NCBI RefSeq assembly: GCF_002934685.1
Contig: NZ_NKHL01000109.1
Coordinates: 69,655 to 133,654, forward strand
Direction: 5' to 3'
DNA from: Pseudomonas bohemica
GTDB taxonomy: Bacteria; Pseudomonadota; Gammaproteobacteria; Pseudomonadales; Pseudomonadaceae
Length of the DNA: 64,000 nucleotides
The notes beneath the pieces are model-generated. The model was not told where the DNA came from. It ran no database searches and saw nothing but the letters and a program-made list of their open reading frames with translations. The position numbers and the translations under genes are program-made. Each line of letters opens with the position of its first letter. Positions within the stretch are counted from its first letter, which is position 1. This document shows, piece after piece, positions 56,354 through 64,000 of the stretch.

Positions 56354-56668
56354 TTATTTTTTGCCTTTGAGACAGTTTTCCGCCACCGCGTTTTGCAGGC
56401 GAGAGGTCATTTCGGTACTCGGAGGCGTCGTTTTGTCATTCAACGAGGCAATTTCCTTATCCGAGAAATTCTTGTCGATCTGCTGTGCACCACATTCGCA
56501 ATGGGCTTTTACGGCAGCAGCATCCATCTTTGGATTATTTTGGGTCGCCGCCGCAGCGCATTCGTTCATATAGGTTGACTTGGTCTGCGCATCCATCGCC
56601 GCATGAGCGCTGATCGGGAGAGCCAGCGCCAACGGTGCGAGGAGGGCGGAGACACGTAGAAGCTTCAT
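56354..56668 (-). CDS. secreted cysteine-containing protein, function unknown
   Basis: A 104-residue protein with a signal peptide (A-H-A-A, near residue 23). The mature part is helical, with four cysteines (N-E-C-A-A, H-C-E-C-G, and E-N-C-L near the end) that may form two bonds. AAGGAAA precedes the ATG at 56668. It is the kind of small envelope protein common in Pseudomonas. Confidence 0.68.
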   Translation of the reverse strand: MKLLRVSALLAPLALALPISAHAAMDAQTKSTYMNECAAAATQNNPKMDAAAVKAHCECGAQQIDKNFSDKEIASLNDKTTPPSTEMTSRLQNAVAENCLKGKK

Positions 56669-57060
56669 GGTGGTTTCCTTCTTGTCTAATGGGCCCACGG
56701 ATCGAGGGGCCCTGAACGGAGGTCTCGGATTATCTGACGGCAGTGAGATGTCGCAGTTCAGTGCCAGACAATCCCTACGCCGATTGTCGGCAGCTTTATT
56801 CACAATCCGTTGCCTGGCCCTGACGTAGAGCGGGTGGGCTGTGCTAGGATGCGCGTCCTGCAGATTCGCTCGCGTCTCGCGGGTCAGGCCTCGCTCGATG
56901 CAGGTCTGTCGATTTCGTACATTCCAGTCACTCTGGTTCGGTCAATGGTTGGCCCTCGGGCTCCTGCCACTGTGAGGCAGGTACACCGCCGAATCGCGTA
57001 CTGGCTCTATCCCAACCCACGTGACCTTTGGTAGGGGTCACCACTAGGAGAGGAGGCGCC

Positions 57061-58983
57061 ATGCCAACTATTACTCTTCCCGACGGCAGTCAACGTTCTT
57101 TCGATCACCCGGTTTCCGTAGCCGAAGTCGCCGCTTCCATCGGTGCAGGTCTAGCCAAGGCCACCGTTGCTGGCAAGGTCAACGGTCAACTGGTCGATGC
57201 CAGCGACATCATCGATGCCGACGCGAGCCTGCAAATCATCACCCCTAAAGATCAGGAAGGCGTGGAGATCATTCGTCACTCCTGCGCGCACCTGGTCGGT
57301 CATGCCGTCAAGCAGCTGTATCCGACCGCCAAGATGGTCATCGGTCCGGTCATCGACGATGGCTTCTATTACGATATCGCCTACGAGCGTCCATTTACTC
57401 CGGACGATCTGGCGGCAATCGAGCAGCGCATGCAGCAGCTGATCGAAAAAGATTACGACGTCATCAAGAAAGTCACCCCGCGCGCCGAAGTGATCGAAGT
57501 GTTCAAGGCTCGGGGCGAGGACTACAAACTGCGTCTGGTCGAGGACATGCCTGATGAAAAGGCCATGGGTCTCTACTATCACGAAGAATATGTCGACATG
57601 TGCCGTGGTCCGCATGTGCCGAACACTCGCTTCCTGAAGTCGTTCAAGTTGACCAAGCTGTCCGGTGCCTACTGGCGCGGCGATGCCAAGAACGAGCAGC
57701 TGCAGCGCGTGTACGGAACTGCCTGGGCTGACAAGAAACAGCTGGCGGCGTACATCCAGCGCATCGAAGAAGCCGAAAAGCGCGATCACCGCAAGATCGG
57801 CAAGCGTCTGGGCCTGTTCCATACTCAGGAAGAAGCGCCGGGCATGGTGTTCTGGCATCCCAATGGCTGGACCCTGTATCAGGTTCTCGAGCAGTACATG
57901 CGCAAGACTCAGCGCGAAAACGGCTATCTGGAAATCAAGACTCCACAAGTGGTCGACCGCTCCCTGTGGGAGAAGTCTGGACACTGGGCCAACTACGCCG
58001 AAAACATGTTCACTACCGAGTCTGAAAGCCGTGACTACGCCATCAAGCCGATGAACTGCCCTTGCCACGTGCAGGTGTTCAATCAGGGCTTGAAAAGCTA
58101 CCGCGAGCTGCCGATGCGTCTCGCCGAGTTCGGGGCCTGCCACCGCAACGAACCGTCGGGTGCCTTGCACGGCATCATGCGTGTGCGTGCGTTCACTCAG
58201 GACGATGCCCATATCTTCTGCACTGAAGAGCAGATGCAGGCCGAATCCGCTGCGTTCATCAAGCTGACCATGGACGTCTATGCCGACTTCGGCTTCAAGG
58301 ACATCGAAATGAAGCTCTCCACTCGCCCTGAAAAGCGTGTGGGTTCCGATGATTTGTGGGACCGCGCAGAATCTGCACTTGCGGCCGCACTGGACAGCGC
58401 TGGCCTGCCGTATGACCTGCAGCCGGGCGAGGGTGCGTTCTACGGTCCGAAAATCGAATTTTCTCTGAAGGATTGCTTGGGTCGTGTGTGGCAATGCGGT
58501 ACATTGCAGCTCGATTTCAACCTGCCAATCCGTCTGGGCGCCGAATTCGTTTCGGAAGACAACGGACGCAAGCATCCGGTCATGCTGCACCGTGCGATTC
58601 TCGGTTCCTTCGAGCGTTTCATCGGAATTCTGATCGAGCACTACGAAGGTGCATTCCCTGCGTGGCTGGCTCCAACTCAAGCAGTGATCATGAATATCAC
58701 TGATAAACAGGCAGATTTTGCCCTTGAGGTGGAAAAAACACTGGCTGAAAGCGGGTTTCGTGCCAAGTCCGACTTGAGAAATGAAAAGATCGGCTTTAAA
58801 ATCCGCGAGCATACTTTGCTCAAGGTTCCTTATCTCCTCGTTATCGGAGATCGGGAGGTTGAAACGCAAACTGTCGCTGTGCGTACCCGTGAAGGTGCAG
58901 ACCTTGGCTCGATGCCGGTCGCTCAATTCTCGGAGTTCCTCGCACAAGCGGTTTCCCGGCGTGGTCGCCAAGATTCGGAGTAA
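57061..58983 (+). CDS. thrS: threonyl-tRNA synthetase
   Basis: A 640-residue class II synthetase. The TGS domain (residues 1-60) is followed by the editing domain (H-S-C-A-H-L-V-G-H and C-R-G-P-H) and the catalytic core ([13 protein letters not shown] and the motif 3 R-A-I-L-G-S-F-E-R). It heads the translation operon. GGAGAGGAGG lies upstream. A -10-like TAGGAT at 56845 about 215 bases before suggests a long leader that could be regulated. The stop shares one base with the first infC start codon. Confidence 0.96.
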   Translation: MPTITLPDGSQRSFDHPVSVAEVAASIGAGLAKATVAGKVNGQLVDASDIIDADASLQIITPKDQEGVEIIRHSCAHLVGHAVKQLYPTAKMVIGPVIDDGFYYDIAYERPFTPDDLAAIEQRMQQLIEKDYDVIKKVTPRAEVIEVFKARGEDYKLRLVEDMPDEKAMGLYYHEEYVDMCRGPHVPNTRFLKSFKLTKLSGAYWRGDAKNEQLQRVYGTAWADKKQLAAYIQRIEEAEKRDHRKIGKRLGLFHTQEEAPGMVFWHPNGWTLYQVLEQYMRKTQRENGYLEIKTPQVVDRSLWEKSGHWANYAENMFTTESESRDYAIKPMNCPCHVQVFNQGLKSYRELPMRLAEFGACHRNEPSGALHGIMRVRAFTQDDAHIFCTEEQMQAESAAFIKLTMDVYADFGFKDIEMKLSTRPEKRVGSDDLWDRAESALAAALDSAGLPYDLQPGEGAFYGPKIEFSLKDCLGRVWQCGTLQLDFNLPIRLGAEFVSEDNGRKHPVMLHRAILGSFERFIGILIEHYEGAFPAWLAPTQAVIMNITDKQADFALEVEKTLAESGFRAKSDLRNEKIGFKIREHTLLKVPYLLVIGDREVETQTVAVRTREGADLGSMPVAQFSEFLAQAVSRRGRQDSE

Positions 58984-59534
58984 TTATTATTAAGCGTGAA
59001 ATGAGACAAGATAAACGAGCTGCACCGAAGGCCCCGATCAACGAGAATATCTCAGCACGCGAGGTTCGGTTAATTGGCGCTGACGGCGAGCAGGTTGGCA
59101 TCGTCTCGATTGATGAAGCGCTTCGTATAGCTGAAGAAGCAAAGCTTGATCTGGTGGAGATTTCTGCCGACGCAGTACCACCTGTCTGTCGCGTGATGGA
59201 CTACGGCAAATCGATCTTTGAGAAGAAGAAGCAGATTGCTGCGGCGAAGAAAAACCAGAAGCAAATTCAGGTTAAAGAAATCAAGTTTCGTCCAGGGACG
59301 GAGGAAGGGGATTACCAGGTAAAACTACGCAACCTGGTACGTTTCCTGAGTGACGGGGACAGGGCCAAGGTGTCGTTGAGATTCCGCGGTCGTGAGATGG
59401 CCCACCAGGAGCTGGGTATGGAGCTGTTGAAGCGGGTTGAGGCTGACCTGCTCGAATACGGCGCCGTCGAACAGCATCCTAAGATGGAAGGACGCCAGCT
59501 GATCATGGTCATCGCCCCGAAAAAGAAGAAATAA
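58983..59534 (+). CDS. infC: translation initiation factor IF-3
   Basis: A 183-residue factor. An ATT start fits the protein length known in Pseudomonas and the family's use of a rare codon that IF-3 itself discriminates against (autoregulation). Three ATT codons occur in a row at 58983, 58986 and 58989, after GGAG at 58977-58980. I use the first, which overlaps the thrS TAA; ribosome spacing would also fit the later ones. ATG 59001 is internal. Motifs are P-I-N-E-N-I, R-G-R-E-M-A-H and the lysine-rich end. Confidence 0.92.
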   Translation: MIIKREMRQDKRAAPKAPINENISAREVRLIGADGEQVGIVSIDEALRIAEEAKLDLVEISADAVPPVCRVMDYGKSIFEKKKQIAAAKKNQKQIQVKEIKFRPGTEEGDYQVKLRNLVRFLSDGDRAKVSLRFRGREMAHQELGMELLKRVEADLLEYGAVEQHPKMEGRQLIMVIAPKKKK

Positions 59535-59594
59535 CCACCAGGGCACGGCAGGCCTTGCGGTTATGTTTATCAACTGAATGCGGAGTATCCGAAC

Positions 59595-59789
59595 ATGCCA
59601 AAGATGAAGACTAAAAGTGGTGCAGCTAAGCGGTTTCTGAAAACCGCGAATGGCATCAAGCACAAACACGCTTTCAAGAGCCACATCCTGACCAAAATGT
59701 CGACCAAGCGTAAGCGTCAACTGCGCGGAAGCAGCCTGCTGCATCCGTCCGACGTGGCAAAAGTCGAGCGCATGCTGCGCCTTCGTTAA
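59595..59789 (+). CDS. rpmI: 50S ribosomal protein L35
   Basis: A 64-residue basic protein, [14 protein letters not shown] as in all L35, ending [14 protein letters not shown] precedes the ATG. It lies 60 bases after infC. Confidence 0.96.
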   Translation: MPKMKTKSGAAKRFLKTANGIKHKHAFKSHILTKMSTKRKRQLRGSSLLHPSDVAKVERMLRLR

Positions 59790-59817
59790 TTTTGATCAAG
59801 AATAGAGGAAGTAACTC

Positions 59818-60174
59818 ATGGCTCGTGTAAAGCGTGGCGTCATTGCCCGTAAGCGTCACAAAAAAATTCTGAAACTTGCTAAAGGCTACTACGGTGCGCG
59901 TTCACGCGTATTCCGTGTTGCCAAGCAAGCGGTAATCAAGGCAGGCCAATATGCCTACCGTGACCGTCGTCAGAAAAAACGTCAGTTCCGCGCTCTGTGG
60001 ATCGCTCGTATCAACGCTGGTGCGCGTATCAACGGTCTGTCCTACAGCCGTTTCATCGCTGGCCTGAAAAAAGCATCGATCGAGATCGACCGCAAGGTTC
60101 TGGCTGATCTGGCAGTGAACGAAAAAGCGGCGTTTGCTGCGATTGTCGAGAAAGCTAAAGCCACTCTGGCCTAA
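59818..60174 (+). CDS. rplT: 50S ribosomal protein L20
   Basis: A 118-residue basic protein, [16 protein letters not shown], with the R-I-N-A-G-A-R motif. In E. coli it represses its operon by binding mRNA. It lies 28 bases after rpmI. Confidence 0.96.
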   Translation: MARVKRGVIARKRHKKILKLAKGYYGARSRVFRVAKQAVIKAGQYAYRDRRQKKRQFRALWIARINAGARINGLSYSRFIAGLKKASIEIDRKVLADLAVNEKAAFAAIVEKAKATLA

Positions 60175-60186
60175 GTCCCCGGCAAT

Positions 60187-61295
<1,109 letters not shown>

Positions 61296-61327
61296 GTAGC
61301 CCGTAACGAACTTTTTAGGAGAGCAGG

Positions 61328-63709
61328 ATGAAATTCAGTGAACAATGGTTGCGCGGCTGGGTAAGCCCGCAAGTATCCCGTGACGAGTTGGTAGCTCGCC
61401 TGTCGATGGCTGGCCTGGAGGTTGACAGCGTAACCCCTGCAGCTGGCGCTTTCAGCGGCGTCGTAGTCGGCGAAGTGCTGAGTACCGAACAGCACCCGGA
61501 TGCTGACAAGCTGCGTGTATGTCAGGTCAGCAATGGCTCGGAGACTTTTCAGGTCGTCTGCGGCGCGCCGAACGTGCGCCCTGGGCTGAAAATCCCATTC
61601 GCCATGATCGGCGCAGAGTTGCCAGGCGACTTCAAGATCAAAAAGGCCAAGCTGCGCGGCGTTGAATCCAACGGTATGCTGTGTTCGCAGGCCGAACTGC
61701 AGGTAGGCGAGGGCAATGACGGCTTGATGGAACTGCCGACCGACGCACCGGTGGGCAAGGACTTTCGGGCCTATCTGGAGCTGGATGACGCCAGCATTGA
61801 AGTCGACCTGACGCCGAACCGCGGCGACTGCTTGTCTGTCGCAGGTCTGGCCCGTGAAGTCGGCGCACTGTACGACGCCAAGGTCACCCGTCCACAGGTG
61901 GCTCAGGTTCCGGCCGTTCACGATGAAGTGCGCCCGATTGAAGTGCTGGCTCCGGCCGCCTGCCCGCGCTATCTGGGTCGTGTCATCCGTAACGTGGACC
62001 TGTCGCGTCCGACTCCACTCTGGATGGTCGAACGCCTGCGTCGCTCCGAAGTCCGCAGCATCGACGCCGCTGTAGACATCACTAACTACGTGATGCTCGA
62101 GTTGGGGCAGCCGCTGCACGCATTCGATCTTGCCGAAATCAATGGCGGCATCCGCGTGCGCATGGCCGAAGAGGGCGAGAAGCTGGTTTTGCTGGACGGT
62201 CAGGAAGTCAGTCTACGCGCCGACACCCTGGTCATCGCTGACCACCAGCGTGCCTTGGCCATCGCGGGCGTGATGGGCGGCGAGCACAGTGGCGTAAACA
62301 CCGCGACCACGCGTGACATCTTCCTTGAAAGCGCTTTTTTCGATCAGATCGCGGTGGCTGGCAAGGCGCGTTCCTACGGGCTGCACACCGATGCTTCGCA
62401 TCGTTACGAGCGCGGCGTCGACTGGCAATTGGCACGTGAAGCCATGGAGCGCGCTACCGGCTTGCTGCTGGAGATCACTGGTGGCGAAGCCGGGCCGATC
62501 ATCGAGACGGTCAGCGAGCAACATCTGCCATCCATCGCACCGATTGTTCTGCGCGCTGAGCGGATCGAGCAAATGCTGGGCATGCAGATGGATCCGGCCG
62601 AAATCGAGCGCCTGCTCTCGGCGCTGGGCCTGAACGTGTCCTCGGAGACGCCTGGCCAATGGCGCGTAAACGTCCCGAGTCATCGCTTCGATATCACCCT
62701 TGAAGTCGATCTGATCGAAGAGCTGGCGCGCCTATACGGTTACAACCGCCTGCCGGTTCGCTATCCGCAAGCTCGCCTGGCACCCCAGGCCCGCGCTGAA
62801 GCTCAGGGCGATCTGCCTGCGCTGCGCCGCTTGCTGGTTGCCCGAGGCTATCAGGAGGCGATTACCTACAGCTTCATCGATCAGAAGTGGTTTGAACTGT
62901 TCAATCCGGGCGTAGAACCACTATTGCTGGCCAATCCTATTTCCGCTGACATGGCGGCGATGCGCTCGTCGCTGTGGCCAGGCCTGGTGAAGGCTCTGCA
63001 ACACAACCTTAACCGTCAGCAGGATCGTGTACGACTGTTCGAAAGCGGCCTGCGTTTCATCGGCCAACTGGAAAGTTTGAAGCAAGAACCTATGCTGGCA
63101 GGCGTCATCTGCGGCAGTCGTTTGCCTGAGGGGTGGGCGCAAGGGCGCGATGCAGTGGACTTCTTCGACGTCAAGGCTGACGTGGAAGCGGTACTTGGCT
63201 TTGCTGGTGCTCTGGATGATTTCCGTTTCGTACCCGGCAAGCATCCAGCCCTGCATCCTGGCCAGACTGCCCGTATCGAACGTGATGGTTGTGAAGTCGG
63301 CTATATCGGCGCTTTGCATCCGGAGCTTTCCAAAATCTTGGGCCTGGACCGTCCGGTATTCGTTTTCGAGCTGGTCCTGGCGGATGTCGCCAAGGGCCGG
63401 TTGCCGAAATTCCACGAGTTGTCCCGCTTCCCCGAGGTCCGTCGCGACCTTGCGCTGCTGGCGGATCGCAACGTCGCGGCCTCGGCGTTGCTGGACATTG
63501 TTCGTGAAAATGCAGGGGAATGGTTAACGGACCTCAGGCTATTTGATGTTTATCAGGGTAAAGGCATTGATCCGCATAGAAAAAGCCTTGCAGTTGGCTT
63601 GACCTGGCAACATCCATCGCGCACTCTTACTGACGATGAGGTAAACGCTTCGACGCAGCAAATTCTCACCTCGCTAGAGGAAAGGTTAAACGCCACGTTA
63701 AGGAAGTAG
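61328..63709 (+). CDS. pheT: phenylalanyl-tRNA synthetase beta subunit
   Basis: A 793-residue subunit. The tRNA-binding EMAP-like domain is near 40-150 (E-Q-H-P-D-A-D-K-L-R-V-C). B3/B4 editing, B5 and the C-terminal ferredoxin-fold anticodon domain (F-P-E-V-R-R-D-L-A-L-L-A) follow. It is normal length for Pseudomonas. TAGGAGAG precedes the ATG. Confidence 0.96.
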   Translation: MKFSEQWLRGWVSPQVSRDELVARLSMAGLEVDSVTPAAGAFSGVVVGEVLSTEQHPDADKLRVCQVSNGSETFQVVCGAPNVRPGLKIPFAMIGAELPGDFKIKKAKLRGVESNGMLCSQAELQVGEGNDGLMELPTDAPVGKDFRAYLELDDASIEVDLTPNRGDCLSVAGLAREVGALYDAKVTRPQVAQVPAVHDEVRPIEVLAPAACPRYLGRVIRNVDLSRPTPLWMVERLRRSEVRSIDAAVDITNYVMLELGQPLHAFDLAEINGGIRVRMAEEGEKLVLLDGQEVSLRADTLVIADHQRALAIAGVMGGEHSGVNTATTRDIFLESAFFDQIAVAGKARSYGLHTDASHRYERGVDWQLAREAMERATGLLLEITGGEAGPIIETVSEQHLPSIAPIVLRAERIEQMLGMQMDPAEIERLLSALGLNVSSETPGQWRVNVPSHRFDITLEVDLIEELARLYGYNRLPVRYPQARLAPQARAEAQGDLPALRRLLVARGYQEAITYSFIDQKWFELFNPGVEPLLLANPISADMAAMRSSLWPGLVKALQHNLNRQQDRVRLFESGLRFIGQLESLKQEPMLAGVICGSRLPEGWAQGRDAVDFFDVKADVEAVLGFAGALDDFRFVPGKHPALHPGQTARIERDGCEVGYIGALHPELSKILGLDRPVFVFELVLADVAKGRLPKFHELSRFPEVRRDLALLADRNVAASALLDIVRENAGEWLTDLRLFDVYQGKGIDPHRKSLAVGLTWQHPSRTLTDDEVNASTQQILTSLEERLNATLRK

Positions 63710-63712
63710 CGT

Positions 63713-64000
63713 ATGGGGGCTCTGACGAAAGCTGAGATGGCCGAACGTCTGTACGAAGAGCTAGGCCTGAATAAACGAGAAGCCAAGGAACTGGTTGAGC
63801 TGTTCTTTGAGGAAATCAGGCACGCTCTGGAAGATAACGAGCAGGTCAAATTGTCCGGATTCGGAAACTTTGACCTGCGAGATAAACGTCAGCGACCGGG
63901 TCGAAATCCCAAGACCGGGGAAGAAATTCCGATTACGGCTCGCCGTGTGGTCACCTTTCGCCCAGGGCAGAAACTGAAGGCCCGAGTTGAGGCTTATGCT
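63713..64000 (+). CDS. ihfA: integration host factor alpha subunit (3' partial)
   Basis: The first 96 codons of a 100-residue DNA-bending protein, three bases after the pheT stop: [21 protein letters not shown] and the minor-groove arm [18 protein letters not shown]. The last four codons lie beyond the window. Confidence 0.95.
   Translation, partial: MGALTKAEMAERLYEELGLNKREAKELVELFFEEIRHALEDNEQVKLSGFGNFDLRDKRQRPGRNPKTGEEIPITARRVVTFRPGQKLKARVEAYA

Noticed and set aside
57151-58971. 606-codon reverse frame opposite thrS
   Set aside because: Long only because of codon bias in thrS; no ribosome site and no protein-like pattern.

Overview
The window is a 64 kb stretch of a Pseudomonas chromosome, most likely from the fluorescens group. 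The basis is the GC-rich codon use, Pseudomonas-type REP doublets between genes, the conserved thrS-infC-rpmI-rplT-pheS-pheT-ihfA block, and small Pseudomonas-specific families such as DUF1654. I see no rRNA, tRNA, CRISPR array, prophage or insertion sequence. Most assignments rest on protein motifs read by eye; no database search was possible.

Layout. 1-710: the tail of a glutathione-transferase-like gene, a 27-residue membrane peptide and an apparently frameshifted small gene. 0.7-8.9 kb: a complete Nit1C cluster (nitA-nitH). It holds a sigma-54 activator, a -24/-12 promoter with palindromic upstream sites, and seven co-directional genes around a nitrilase, a radical SAM enzyme, a GNAT, an AIR-synthase-like protein and a flavoprotein. 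Related clusters are tied to cyanide assimilation. 9.1-12.2 kb: a GntR/UTRA regulator, an MFS transporter and a TIM-barrel amidohydrolase, probably a small catabolic unit for an unknown substrate. 12.3-18.2 kb: a reverse-strand RND efflux operon (pump, adaptor, outer-membrane lipoprotein). 18.3-25.2 kb: a lipoprotein, a two-component system, a formate/nitrite-type channel, a GNAT, nicotinamidase, a 2-hydroxyacid dehydrogenase and a DUF1345 membrane protein.

25.3-33.5 kb is centred on sugar diacids: glucarate dehydratase, a glucarate MFS transporter, a divergent FCD-type GntR regulator, a CdaR-type regulator and glycerate kinase. An alpha/beta hydrolase with a probably frameshifted lipoprotein signal and a GGDEF remnant lie among them. 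33.5-41.8 kb: a DHA2 drug exporter with a divergent LysR regulator, a Kef-type antiporter, small membrane and secreted proteins, a GNAT, and a divergent pair consisting of a D-amino-acid dehydrogenase and a DpkA-like imino-acid reductase.

41.9-47.6 kb is the least understood part. It has many short genes, two near-consensus LexA boxes (one before a broken small gene, one before a DUF1654 gene next to a secreted nuclease), an XRE regulator, and a ParD-like protein translationally coupled to a second-type methionine aminopeptidase. 47.8-54.9 kb is a ribose operon (rbsBACRKD) extended by an exported nucleoside hydrolase, so it is probably geared to ribonucleoside scavenging. 54.9-56.7 kb holds small proteins and a cold-shock protein. 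57.0-64.0 kb is the housekeeping translation block, with infC starting at ATT and ihfA cut by the window end.
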